Below are positions 47,720-59,611 of a DNA stretch of 64,000 nucleotides, in pieces (position 1 is the stretch's first letter; the number at the start of each line of letters is the position of its first letter). The stretch comes from Sorangium cellulosum So ce56 (GTDB lineage Bacteria > Myxococcota_A > Polyangia > Polyangiales > Polyangiaceae): the NCBI RefSeq assembly GCF_000067165.1, contig NC_010162.1, positions 496,001 to 560,000 on the forward strand, given 5' to 3'. Under the pieces are notes generated by a model. It had not been told where the DNA came from. It was given only the letters and a program-made list of their open reading frames with translations, and did not search any database. Position numbers and translations under genes: made by a program.

Positions 47720-48829
47720 TCAGCGGGCGCAGCAGACCGTGATCCTGTCGCCGCCCTCCTCGACCTCGCCGCTGGGGTCGCCGCCGCGCGGCTGGCAGCT
47801 GCCGCTTCCGGTCACCTCGATCGACACCGAGGCGGGGGGCGGGTCGTCGACGCAGGCCCCGTTGAACGGCACGGTCTCACCGGCCCCCCGGCAGCGGCTC
47901 TGCCCGAAGAGCGTCGCCGTCGCCGCGCAGCGCACGCCGTCCGCGTTGCACGTGCACCGCGTGCAGCCGCGGTTGTCGGCCATCGAGCTCGCGAACACGT
48001 GTCGTTCGCCGAACCCCTCGGGGCAGCTCCGCTCGCCGTCGCGCCAGACGCAGACGCCCTGCTCGAACGGCGCATCGATCTCTCGCGGGGCGCAGGCCTC
48101 GCCGGCCTCACATCCGCCGGCGTCCGACCCGGGGGCGCACACGAGCCCCTCGATACCGAAGCGCGGCGGCGGCAACGTCGCCTCGCCGCCCGACGGAGCG
48201 CACGTCGCCGAATCCACGTCGGGCACTTCGCCGCTGTAGCTGCCGACCTCGACGTCGCCGCCGATGTTGATGCAGTTCTCGGTCTGCACCCGCAGCGTCG
48301 CGCTCCCCCCGCCACACGCGCCACGCGTGTACACCGTGACCGCGGGCATCGCGCACTCCACGGCCGGCGCGCCGCACGCGCACGGGCTGCAGGTCGCGGG
48401 CGTGTCGAGGGGATCGCGGCCGCCCACGTCCACCCGCTCGGAGAAGCCCTCGGGGCAGGCGACGTCCGCGGCCTCGGGGCCCTGGTACAGGAGGCCGGGC
48501 CCTTGCCAGCCCTCGGGCACGGCGACGCAGGCGAACCCTCCGCAGTCGCCGTCGGCGCAGTCGACGGCGCCATCGCCGTCGTCATCCTCGCCGTTGCTGC
48601 ACCGCTCGCCGCCGTCGGCGCCGCCGCTGCTGCTGCTGCTGCTCGTGGTGCTTCCAGCCGCCGTCTGGCCTCCTCCAGCTCCGCCGGAGCTGCTGGCCCC
48701 GCCGGAGCCGCTCCCGGACGGCCCCGGGAAGAGATCGGGCTCGAACTGGTCGAAGTCCTGGGTGCAGGCGCTCGCCGCGAGGAGAGCGACGAGCGCGGTG
48801 ACGCTTTGGAACGCAGAGCGGCGCAACAC
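47720..48829 (-). CDS. Cys-rich putative lipoprotein
   Basis: Protein of 369 aa with a lipobox (AASAC, Cys about 21), then a long Gly/Ser linker including a run of Ser encoded by AGC-type repeats (about 35-65). The folded part has a calcium-loop-like CSNGEDDDGDGAVDC and about 20 further cysteines in spaced pairs (CSPCACGAPAVEC, CTRCTCNADGVRC), so it is likely a disulfide-rich surface protein. Function unknown. GTG 48829 is 2 nt from GGAGG; TTG 48826 would give better spacing. It follows the CHAD gene by 171 bp. Confidence 0.75.
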   Translation of the reverse strand: MLRRSAFQSVTALVALLAASACTQDFDQFEPDLFPGPSGSGSGGASSSGGAGGGQTAAGSTTSSSSSSGGADGGERCSNGEDDDGDGAVDCADGDCGGFACVAVPEGWQGPGLLYQGPEAADVACPEGFSERVDVGGRDPLDTPATCSPCACGAPAVECAMPAVTVYTRGACGGGSATLRVQTENCINIGGDVEVGSYSGEVPDVDSATCAPSGGEATLPPPRFGIEGLVCAPGSDAGGCEAGEACAPREIDAPFEQGVCVWRDGERSCPEGFGERHVFASSMADNRGCTRCTCNADGVRCAATATLFGQSRCRGAGETVPFNGACVDDPPPASVSIEVTGSGSCQPRGGDPSGEVEEGGDRITVCCAR

Positions 48830-49000
48830 GACCTCCGGGATCGGCGGGCTTCGCCTCGGTTCGAAGGAGCCCGACCGACGGTACCACGAAGCGCCCGCCC
48901 GCACGGCGAGCTCCGCGGCCAGCAATCCCGGTGACCATTCGCCCCGTCCGAAGCGCGCCTGCTGCGGCGCTCCTTGCTGCACCGCGCCCCGTGCGCTGCG

Positions 49001-50047
49001 TCATCCACCCGGGAGCGCGCGGGGATCGTCCGACCAGAGCGATGTGAGCGTCTCGAGCTCCCGCGCGAGCTCCTCGGTCGCCTTGTGAGCGAGCCGCGCC
49101 CGCTCTGCGACGAGCGCCTCGATGACGGCGGCGCGCGCGTCGGGCGCAAGCTCCTCCGCGCTCCTCATCTGCGCGAGCGCCTCGTCGGCGTCGTGCAGCT
49201 GGCCGAGGCGGCGCTGCATCCGTGACGCGGATTTCGCGGCGCGCTCGGCGCGCTCTCCGAAGAGCGGCGAGAACGTCTCCGCGGAGTAGCGCAGCCGTTT
49301 GAAGCGGATCCGGAGCGCGTGCATGGCCGCGCCGTCGCCCGGGTCGCTCGCGGCGAGCGCGCGCACGTCGTCCAGGGCATCACCGATCGCCCGCCTCGCG
49401 AGCGCCTCGGCGCCGCGCTTCCTCGCTTTCCGGCGCGAGATGCGCCGCTCGAGGCGCGCGAGGTGAGGCTCCAGCCGGAGCCGCTCGCCCGCGGCCGGCG
49501 CGTCGGCCTGCGTCGCGCCCGCGTCGCCCGCGGCCGGCGCGTCGGCCTGCGCCGCGCCCGCGTCGTCCGGGCGATCGTGCCGGAGCAGCTCGACGATGTG
49601 GGCCCTCGCCTCGCGCTCGCGGCGCGCGCGCTGCGCGACCCATCCCGCGACGGCCGCCCGGGCCGCCTCGTCCAGCTCGAGCGCGGTGAGCGTCTCGCGC
49701 AGCACCTCCTCGTCCCGCAGCGCGCCGGTCGCCCGCGCGAACTCACGGAGCCCTTCGGCCACGGGGCGGAGCCGCCTCCTGCCGTAGATGCGCCGCGCCG
49801 GCCTGAGCAGCGTCCGGAGCCGGCGGAGCGAGACCCGGAAGTCGTGCACCGCCTCCGCGTCCGGCTCCGCGCTCTCGCCCTGCTCGCTCGCGGCGACGAC
49901 GCGCCGCGCATCGGCGCGGACGCGCTCGATGTGGGAGAGCAGCGCTGGACCCAGGAAATCTCGCGCGGAGAGCCTCGCGCCGTCGCCGTCGCCGGCGCCG
50001 GCTCCACCGTCGCCCGAGGGCGGGGGGCTCCCCTCGAGCGGCGTCAC
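49001..50047 (-). CDS. CHAD-domain protein
   Basis: Protein of 348 aa with an alpha-helical CHAD domain (about 30-345) rich in conserved His and basic residues: AVHDFRVSLRRLRTLLRPAR near 70-90, ALRIRFKRLRYSAETF near 245-260. CHAD domains bind polyphosphate. A 13-residue segment (DAGATQADAPAAG-like) occurs twice in the middle loop, encoded by two 39-bp repeats at 49485-49562. The GTG start at 50047 overlaps the RNase J stop (GTGA), so translation is coupled. No CYTH domain, the usual partner, is present. Confidence 0.88.
   Translation of the reverse strand: MTPLEGSPPPSGDGGAGAGDGDGARLSARDFLGPALLSHIERVRADARRVVAASEQGESAEPDAEAVHDFRVSLRRLRTLLRPARRIYGRRRLRPVAEGLREFARATGALRDEEVLRETLTALELDEAARAAVAGWVAQRARREREARAHIVELLRHDRPDDAGAAQADAPAAGDAGATQADAPAAGERLRLEPHLARLERRISRRKARKRGAEALARRAIGDALDDVRALAASDPGDGAAMHALRIRFKRLRYSAETFSPLFGERAERAAKSASRMQRRLGQLHDADEALAQMRSAEELAPDARAAVIEALVAERARLAHKATEELARELETLTSLWSDDPRALPGG
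49485..49562. repeat. 39-bp in-frame tandem repeat, 2 units
   Basis: Two nearly identical 39-bp copies (49485-49523 and 49524-49562) within the CHAD gene encode a 13-residue Ala/Asp-rich duplication in a loop between helices. Confidence 0.85.
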
Positions 50048-51735
50048 AGGCGCGTGAGCGCCACCGTCACCAGCGGGCGCCTCCCGAGCTTCGCCTCGAG
50101 CGTCCGGCGCGCCGCGAGCCGGGCGATCTCGATGATGTCGTTGTCGCGGCGCCGCGCGCGCGGCTCGCAGTCGTTCACCGCCTGCGCGACCGCGCGCGCC
50201 GCGGCCCTCAGCGCGCCGCCCTCGAGCTCCCCGGTGACCCCGCGGGCGAGGACCTGCGGCGGCGCCGCGAGGGCGCCGTGCACATCGACGACCAGCGACA
50301 CGAAGGCCACCCCGGAGCGACCGAGGTTCGCTCGCTCCCGGAGGACCTCCTCCCCGAGCTCCTCGCCGCCCGCCGTCGCCACCCGGCCGGTGACGGCCCG
50401 GCCGCTCCGGCCGAGCGGCTGCGTCTTGCCGATCTCGACGACGTGGCCGTTCTCGGCGACGAGCACCTCGGCCACGCCGCGCTCCCGCGCGAGCTCCGCG
50501 TGCCGCGTCAGGTGGTGCAGCGCGCCGTGCACGGGGAGGAAGCCGCGCGGCTGGGTGAGGTCGATCATGCGCGCCTGCTCCGTCCGGTGCGCGTGCCCGC
50601 TCGCGTGGACGCGGCGATCCGTCGACCACGTCACGAGCTCGACGCCGAGGCGGAGCAGCCCGGCCATCATGTCGACGACCGGGCGGTCGTTGCCCGGGAT
50701 GACGCGGCTCGAGAGCACGACCCGATCCCCCTCTTCGAGGCGCAGGAGCGGGTGCGTCCCCGAGGCGAACCGCGTCAGCGTGGAGGCCCGCTCGGCCTGC
50801 GTGCCGCTCGCGATGACGAGGAGCCGCTCGCGCGGCATCGAGGAGGCGACCTCGGGCGGGACGAGCAGGTCGCTCGGCCACGGGAGCCTCCCCACGGTCT
50901 GCGCGGCCCGCACGTGCGTCTGCACGCTGCGGCCGAGCAGGCAGATCTTGCGGCGCGCGCGGATCGCGGCCTGACCGAGGGCGAGGAGGCGCTGGACGTT
51001 CGAGGCGAAGACGCCGACCACGACGCGCGCCGGCGCGGTCTCGACGAGCTCCGCCAGCGCGTGGGCGACGGCGCGCTCGCTCCCCGCCTCGCCGGGCGAG
51101 TCCACGTTGGTGCTGTCGGACAGGAGCAGCCGGACGCCGGCGTCGCCGAGCGCGCGGAAGCGGGCCTCGTCGGTCGGCTCGCCGTCGAGCGGCGTCGGGT
51201 CCAGCTTGAAGTCCCCGGTATGGACGACGAGCCCCGCGGCCGTGTGGATCGCGAGCGCCGTCGCGTCGACGATCGAGTGCGTCACCCGGAGCGGCTCCAC
51301 GACGAAGCCGCCGATCGCGACCTCGCGCCCGACCTGCGTGGGCAGCAGGCGCACCTTGTCCTCGAGCGCGTGCTCCGCGAGCCGGTAGCGCACGAGCTCC
51401 AGCGCGTGCGGCGGGCCCCAGACGGGGACGTCGAGGTGGCGCAGGAGGAACGGCAGCCCGCCGATGTGATCCTCGTGGCCGTGCGTCAGCACGATGCCGC
51501 GCACCTGATCACGGAGCGCGAGCACGTGATCGAAGCGCGGGTGATACACGTCGACGCCGAGATCCGTGCTCGGGAACGTGACCCCGCAGTCGATGAGCAG
51601 CAGCCCATCGGCCTGCTGGAGCGCGAGGCAGTTCATCCCCACCTCGCCGAGCCCTCCGAGGGGCACGAGCCGCAGGGTGGACGGCGGTGGCAGGGGGAGC
51701 TGGCTCGGGGCGGGGGCGCTCTGCTCGGGATGCAC
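50044..51735 (-). CDS. rnj: Ribonuclease J
   Basis: Metallo-beta-lactamase/beta-CASP ribonuclease of 563 aa involved in RNA maturation and decay, usually with endo- and 5'-3' exonuclease activity. Motifs: LIDCGVTFPS, LTHGHEDHIGG (zinc site), HSIVDATALAIHT, VVHTGDFKLDPTP, LLSDSTN, VVVGVFASNVQRL, and the beta-CASP motif region VIASGTQAE with a C-terminal domain from about 440. GTG 51735 is chosen: the frame up to 51885 has low third-position GC and lies over AT-richer sequence. It is coupled to the CHAD gene. Confidence 0.92.
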   Translation of the reverse strand: MHPEQSAPAPSQLPLPPPSTLRLVPLGGLGEVGMNCLALQQADGLLLIDCGVTFPSTDLGVDVYHPRFDHVLALRDQVRGIVLTHGHEDHIGGLPFLLRHLDVPVWGPPHALELVRYRLAEHALEDKVRLLPTQVGREVAIGGFVVEPLRVTHSIVDATALAIHTAAGLVVHTGDFKLDPTPLDGEPTDEARFRALGDAGVRLLLSDSTNVDSPGEAGSERAVAHALAELVETAPARVVVGVFASNVQRLLALGQAAIRARRKICLLGRSVQTHVRAAQTVGRLPWPSDLLVPPEVASSMPRERLLVIASGTQAERASTLTRFASGTHPLLRLEEGDRVVLSSRVIPGNDRPVVDMMAGLLRLGVELVTWSTDRRVHASGHAHRTEQARMIDLTQPRGFLPVHGALHHLTRHAELARERGVAEVLVAENGHVVEIGKTQPLGRSGRAVTGRVATAGGEELGEEVLRERANLGRSGVAFVSLVVDVHGALAAPPQVLARGVTGELEGGALRAAARAVAQAVNDCEPRARRRDNDIIEIARLAARRTLEAKLGRRPLVTVALTRL

Positions 51736-52076
51736 GTTCGGTGAGGGGGGCTGCCACCCAGGGCGCCGGGGGCCTACGGCCCGCGGCTTGCTGAGCTGGT
51801 CTGAAAGAGAGAGGACGACTTCTTCAAGACGTAACCCACATCGGCTCGCCGTCCCCTTCGAAACTTGGAGCGACAGTGTAGCCACAGGGTGGCCCCTTGC
51901 GTCACGCTCTCTCTTTCCAGTTCCAGCGCCGGGGCCAGGCGAACGCCGATCTCACCACCGGATCTCGTGCCGCGCGGACCGGTTCCTGCACACCCTGTCT
52001 CCCCCACCCATCGTGACCGCCGGCGGACGCCGAGCCGCCTTTCCGTCGCCTGTCCCCTGATTCCGAGGAGCCTCCG
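51736..52076. other. Divergent intergenic region between rnj and sppA
   Basis: A 341-bp gap that is AT-richer around 51795-51880. It should carry both promoters; no specific pair of hexamers is convincing. A Shine-Dalgarno GGAG lies just before the sppA GTG. Confidence 0.5.
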
Positions 52077-53885
52077 GTGATCGCTGCCCTGCTCGTCAAT
52101 CTCCTCCGCCTGCTGCTGCTCCCCGTCAGCGCGCTCCGCTGGGCGTTTGCTGCACCCCGGGGCGGGTATGTCGTCCTCGAAATCGATGGCCGCGTGGTCG
52201 ACCTGCAGCCCCCCCGGGTCCGCCTCGCGCTCCCGTGGCGCCGGAGGAAGAGGGCTCCGCTCTCGGTGGAGCGCGTCCGCGAGCTCGGCAAGCACCTGAT
52301 GAGGGATCCGCGCCCGGCGGGGCTGCTCCTCCGGATGCGGTCGGTGCACGCGGGGCCGGCGGTGGCGGCCTCGCTGCGGGACGCGCTCCTCGAGATCCGG
52401 GCGGGGGGCAAGGACATCGTCGCCTACCTGCCGATGGGCGCCGACACCACGACGCTCCTGCTCGCCTCGGCCGCGCGGGCCATCGTCGTCGGGCCCGAGA
52501 CGATGGTGTCGCCGCTCGGGTTCGCGGTGGAGGGCCGCTACGTGCGCCGCGCGCTGGAGCAGGTCGGCGTCGAGCCCGAGGTGTTCGCGAAGGGGATGTA
52601 CAAGAACGCCGGCGAGATGCTCGTGCGGGACACGATGAGCGCCGCGCAGCGCGAGCAGGTGGGCGCCCTGCTCGACGGGCGCCTCGGGGACCTGACCGCG
52701 GCGCTCGCCCAGGGGCGCCGCGTCGATCGCGAGACGGCCGCGCGGTGGATCGACGAGGCCCCCTTCGGCGCGGAGCAGGCCGTCGCGCGAGGCATCGTCG
52801 ACGCGGTCGCGTACGAGGACGAGCTCGAGCACATGCTCGCGGCGGGGTCGCTCCCCTGCGCGACCGCGGCGCCGCGCCGCGCCGAGACCGGCGCGGAGAA
52901 CGCGGACCGCGCATCGGGTGGAGGAGGCGGAGGAGCTCGTGCCGCCGCGCGGCATTCGAAGAGCCGCCTCGTGGCGGCGGGCCGCTACCTGGGCGCGCGG
53001 CGCGCCCTCTCGATGACGCCCGTGTGGCCTCGGCCCATCCTCGGCGTCATCGAGGTGCACGGCGCGATCGTCAGCCGCGCCCGCTTCCGGGGCGCCTCCC
53101 TGGCCAGCGAGGAGCGCCTCGTCGCGAGCCTGCGCGCGGCGCGGCAGAACCCGCGCGTCCAGGGGGTCATCCTCCACGTCGACTCGCCGGGCGGCTCCGC
53201 GCTCGCGTCCGACAGGATCCACCACGAGGTCACCCGCCTCGCGGAGGTGAAGCCCGTCGTCGCGTGCCTGTCGAACGTGGCGGCGAGCGGCGGCTACTAC
53301 GTGGCGGCGGCCGCGCACGCGATCGTCGCGCAGCCGCAGACGATCACAGGGAGCATCGGCGTGGTCTCGGCGCGCTTCGCGCTCGGTCCGCTGCTCGAGC
53401 GCCTCGGCGTCTCGACCGACGTCGTGAAGCGCGGCGCGCGGGCCGACCTGTTCTCGCCGTCGCGCAAGCTCGACGAGGGGGAGCGGGCGGTGGTGGAGCG
53501 CGAGCTCGACGCGATCTATGCGGCGTTCCTCCGCGTCGTCGCCCGCGGCCGCCGCCGTCCGGTCGAGGAGATCGAGCCGCTCGCGCAGGGGCGCGTCTAC
53601 AGCGGCGCCGACGCGCAGGCGCGCGGCCTCGTCGACATGCTCGGCGGGTTCGAGCGGGCGCTCCACGAGCTGCGCCAGATGATCGGGCCCAAGGCGGCCG
53701 CCATCGAGCCGGCCATCGTGCGCGCGTCGCGGTACGTCCCACCTCCACCGCTGCTGCCGGCGCCGGTGCCCACGCTGCTCGAGCTCGTCGGGCTCCGCGG
53801 GATCGCCCAGGAGGTGGCGCTCGCCATCCACTGCGAGGGGGAGCGGGTGCTCGCGTATTGCGCGGAGGCCGACGACCTGGACTAG
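52077..53885 (+). CDS. sppA: Signal peptide peptidase SppA
   Basis: Membrane-bound serine protease of 602 aa that degrades cleaved signal peptides. One N-terminal span at 1-20 (AALLVNLLRLLLLPVSALRW). Two tandem ClpP-like S49 domains: about 45-265, holding the general-base Lys in GMYKNAGE near 176, and about 315-555, holding the nucleophile Ser in NVAASGGYYV near 403, as in the double-length SppA of E. coli. A Gly/Ala/Arg linker separates them. GTG 52077 has GGAG upstream. The length matches the double-domain type. Confidence 0.92.
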   Translation: MIAALLVNLLRLLLLPVSALRWAFAAPRGGYVVLEIDGRVVDLQPPRVRLALPWRRRKRAPLSVERVRELGKHLMRDPRPAGLLLRMRSVHAGPAVAASLRDALLEIRAGGKDIVAYLPMGADTTTLLLASAARAIVVGPETMVSPLGFAVEGRYVRRALEQVGVEPEVFAKGMYKNAGEMLVRDTMSAAQREQVGALLDGRLGDLTAALAQGRRVDRETAARWIDEAPFGAEQAVARGIVDAVAYEDELEHMLAAGSLPCATAAPRRAETGAENADRASGGGGGGARAAARHSKSRLVAAGRYLGARRALSMTPVWPRPILGVIEVHGAIVSRARFRGASLASEERLVASLRAARQNPRVQGVILHVDSPGGSALASDRIHHEVTRLAEVKPVVACLSNVAASGGYYVAAAAHAIVAQPQTITGSIGVVSARFALGPLLERLGVSTDVVKRGARADLFSPSRKLDEGERAVVERELDAIYAAFLRVVARGRRRPVEEIEPLAQGRVYSGADAQARGLVDMLGGFERALHELRQMIGPKAAAIEPAIVRASRYVPPPPLLPAPVPTLLELVGLRGIAQEVALAIHCEGERVLAYCAEADDLD

Positions 53886-54018
53886 ACGGCGATGGCCGGC
53901 TCCATGGAAGAGCTGGTGGTTGGTTGGGCGCATTCCCGGGAAGAGGTGGATTTTCTCGCGGGAGAACCTGTGCGTAATCTGTGCGCCCGGTGGGTAGCAC
54001 CTGTTCAGAACTGATCAC

Positions 54019-54084
54019 GGATCGCTAGGAATCCCGCACCGGACAGAGAGGCCCTATATGTGGGCCCTGTCCGAAGGGAGATCC
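54019..54084 (+). other. Long interrupted perfect stem upstream of nrdJ
   Basis: Four blocks on the left (54019-54023, 54032-54035, 54040-54046, 54050-54054) pair perfectly and in order with blocks on the right (54080-54084, 54076-54079, 54067-54073, 54062-54066): 21 Watson-Crick pairs, loop TATATGT. The apical 5-bp stem and loop coincide with NrdR-like box 1, so the fold may be DNA symmetry, an RNA stem, or both. Confidence 0.5.
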
Positions 54085-54097
54085 CAACATGTAGCGG
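54051..54097. promoter_or_regulatory. Pair of NrdR-box-like sites
   Basis: Two 16-bp sites, 54051-54066 and 54082-54097, each match 8 of 10 positions of the core CwAtATaTwG of the NrdR box and start exactly 31 bp apart, the spacing typical of NrdR box pairs. The cores are CTATATGTGG and CAACATGTAG. They precede TTGACG (54104-54109), a candidate -35, and lie about 265 bp before the ribonucleotide reductase gene, the known target class of NrdR. No nrdR gene is in the window. Confidence 0.5.
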
Positions 54098-54109
54098 TTC
54101 TCCTTGACG

Positions 54110-54361
54110 CACGGACCGTTCGCGAGTTTGGATAGCAAGCGGTCAGGCGCTCCCGCATGTCGGCGCACGCCTTTCAGGCATGGCACCTGAAACTATGCTC
54201 ACTGGTCTGAAGACGGAACGTTTGAGCAGGTAGTAGGGGAGAAGCGACGAGACCTGTGGAGATCGAGGCGATGAGGCCTCGGAGTTCTCCAGGGAACTCT
54301 TTGTGCTTTCGGTAGGACCCGGGTCACCGCCAGGTGCGGTGGTTCACAGGAGGACTTGGAA
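54110..54361 (+). other. Structured 5' leader of nrdJ
   Basis: No gene, but three strong hairpins: TTTCAGG/CCTGAAA (54172-54192, 7-bp stem, 7-nt loop); a 12-bp stem with a 1-nt bulge and a 4-nt asymmetry (54257-54291); and CACCGC/GCGGTG (54325-54341), ending 6 nt before the AGGAGG Shine-Dalgarno at 54348-54353. A stretch at 54243-54256 (AGCGACGAGACCTG) partly resembles the B12 box, but the GCCACTG core of cobalamin riboswitches is absent. Confidence 0.45.
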
Positions 54362-57766
<3,405 letters not shown>

Positions 57767-57775
57767 GCTGCTACG

Positions 57776-57960
57776 GGCGGGGGTGGGGGTGACGAGGGAG
57801 GGGCCGGCGGGGGGCCCTCCCACGAACTCGCGCCTTTTGGTGGCTATTGCCCCGTGAACGGGAGGGGCGGGTCTGAGCGGGGTCGCTGCGATGCGGGCCG
57901 GCGCTCGGATTCGTGGGGCCCTCCCCCGCCGGCCCCTCCCTCGTCACCCCCACCCCCGCC
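57776..57960. repeat. 185-bp element with 51-bp inverted repeats
   Basis: Arms 57776-57826 and 57910-57960 are complementary at 46 of 51 positions; the outer 38 bp are perfect. The 83-bp centre includes a further GCCCC/GGGGC stem. The element begins 9 bp after the nrdJ stop. It could be a terminator, a REP/MITE-type repeat, or both. The following 57961-58117 is purine/G-rich with no gene. Confidence 0.8.
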
Positions 57961-58117
57961 GACTCGGGGGGGGAAGGGGAGGGTGGGAGCGATCGCGGAG
58001 CGGTTGGAGGGAGGCGGGCGCGGGCGCGGGAGCGCAACGGCAACGGGTGGGGCCGTACAGGCTTGTACTCGGGCAGCCGTATGGATGTGCTCGGAGAAGC
58101 TCTGTAGAAGACGAGGC

Positions 58118-58627
58118 ATGGCCCGGTCGCGTTTGTTCATCGCCTCCGTCGTTGTTGCCTGCAGCATCCTGTCGAGCTCCTGCCGGAAAGAAGAAGCAGA
58201 GCCAGAGACGATCCCCGCGCCTACGCCGACGGTCGCGCCCGTGGCAGCCGATCCGGTGCCGGCGACGACACCGACGGCGGCGGCGACGCAGGAGCCCGCG
58301 GCGGGGCAGGAGCCCGCGGGGGCGGCTTCCGCCGAGCCTGCGGCGACAGCGGATGCGGGGGCGGCGACAGCCGAAGGGGCGACGGGGGCGACGGGAACGA
58401 CGTCGCGAGGGGGAGGCGCCTCCATCCAGGCGTGCTGCACGGCGCTCCACGCGGTCGCCACCAAGTCGGGCAAGTCGCCGGAAGCCAAGTCGAAGGCGGC
58501 GACGGCATCGCACCTCTGCGCCGGGATCGAGAAGCTCGTGAAGAGCGGGAAGACCCCCCGCGCCAAGGCGCTCACCCAGATCCGAGCAAGCCTCGCCGGG
58601 ACCACGCCGCCCGCCGAGTGCAACTGA
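58118..58627 (+). CDS. Small putative lipoprotein
   Basis: Protein of 169 aa with signal peptide and lipobox LSSSC (Cys about 22), a long Ala/Pro/Thr linker (about 30-100) and a compact helical end with three cysteines (IQACCTALHAVATKSG, ASHLCAGIEKLVKSG, PPAECN), likely disulfide-bonded. Not recognised. ATG 58118 follows GACGAGG. It is the first gene after the inverted-repeat element. Confidence 0.75.
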   Translation: MARSRLFIASVVVACSILSSSCRKEEAEPETIPAPTPTVAPVAADPVPATTPTAAATQEPAAGQEPAGAASAEPAATADAGAATAEGATGATGTTSRGGGASIQACCTALHAVATKSGKSPEAKSKAATASHLCAGIEKLVKSGKTPRAKALTQIRASLAGTTPPAECN

Positions 58628-58822
58628 GCCGGGTGGCCCGGGCGACGTCTCGTCCCGGGTTGCGGCGCCCCCACCCCCGATCCGGCGATCGCGAGCGCCG
58701 GAAGCCTGCCCGGCCATGGAGGGCGCGCGGCCGGACCCTGTACCTTGCGCGGTTGCGCGGCGTTCGCCCGCGCCGCGACGGCGCCCGCCGTCGCGCGTCG
58801 ACCCCCACGGGAAGGAGCTGTC

Positions 58823-59611
58823 ATGCCCTCGAAGCTGGTCACCGATCGTCAGAAGAGCGCCAACTCCGTCGTCGCGTCCGGCGAGGCCCACGCCGGCCGG
58901 ATCGCCGCGGAGCTCGAGGCGCTGCTCTCTCCGCACCTGCGCAAGGGAGAGAAGATGCCGGACGTCTCGCTCTTCACGCACATCGTCGCTCGCGCCCTCG
59001 CCGAGGCGCGCGATCGCATGGTGGCGGCCGACGAGGCGCACCAGGCGGAGCTCGCCGACGACGCAGCCCCGCGGGAGGCCCGCGACGAGGCCGCCGCCGC
59101 GCTGTACACCGAGCTGACCGAGCTCCGCGAGTGGCTCACCGGCCTGTACGGCGCCGCCGCGCTGGCGCGCCTCGGCTTCACGGACGCGACGCCGCGCGAC
59201 CCGGCGCAGCTGGAGCGCTTCGCCGGCGAGGTGGCGCGCGCGCTCGGCGCCAAGGACCTGCCAAAGCCGCGCCGCAAGGGGATCCGCTGGGACGCCGAGG
59301 AGACGGTGCTCCGGATCGAGGGCCTGCGCGGCGCGCTCCGCGGCCACCTGAAGGATGTGGCCCGCGAGACGCGCGAGGCCGAGGCGACGCTGCTCGCCAA
59401 GACCGCTGCGATCGCGGCATACGACGATCGGTTCAGCCGCGCCGCGACGTTCCTCGTGGGGCTGTTCCGGCTCGCCGGTCACCCGGAGCTGGCCGCGCGG
59501 GTGCGCCCGTCCTCGCGGCGTCCCGGCCAGATCGAGGCCGACGCGCCGCCGGTGGAGCCGGGCGGCGAGGCCCCGGTGGCACCCGAGGAGACCGCGCCGC
59601 TCGGCGGGTGA
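58823..59611 (+). CDS. Helical protein of unknown function
   Basis: Protein of 262 aa, rich in Ala, Glu, Arg and Leu, predicted almost entirely helical, without signal peptide or membrane span. Regions such as LYTELTELREWLTGLYGAAAL and LRGALRGHLKDVARETREAE suggest long amphipathic helices. The C-terminal 30 residues are Pro/Glu rich. I do not recognise a family. ATG 58823 has a good AAGGAG upstream. Its stop overlaps a GTG that opens the repeat-encoding frame at 59608. Confidence 0.75.
   Translation: MPSKLVTDRQKSANSVVASGEAHAGRIAAELEALLSPHLRKGEKMPDVSLFTHIVARALAEARDRMVAADEAHQAELADDAAPREARDEAAAALYTELTELREWLTGLYGAAALARLGFTDATPRDPAQLERFAGEVARALGAKDLPKPRRKGIRWDAEETVLRIEGLRGALRGHLKDVARETREAEATLLAKTAAIAAYDDRFSRAATFLVGLFRLAGHPELAARVRPSSRRPGQIEADAPPVEPGGEAPVAPEETAPLGG

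Noticed and set aside
51735..51885. RNase J start at 51885
   Set aside because: Third-position GC drops sharply in that stretch and family similarity begins only after 51735.
54100..54300. Canonical cobalamin riboswitch before nrdJ
   Set aside because: Only a partial B12-box likeness; the GCCACTG core and the GGGAA elements expected around it are missing, and riboswitches usually repress B12-independent enzymes.
53886..54361. tmRNA, RNase P RNA or SRP RNA in the nrdJ gap
   Set aside because: None of the conserved sequence blocks of these RNAs were found.
57854..58117. N-terminal extension of the lipoprotein at 58118
   Set aside because: It would translate the inverted-repeat element and lose the signal peptide at the N-terminus.
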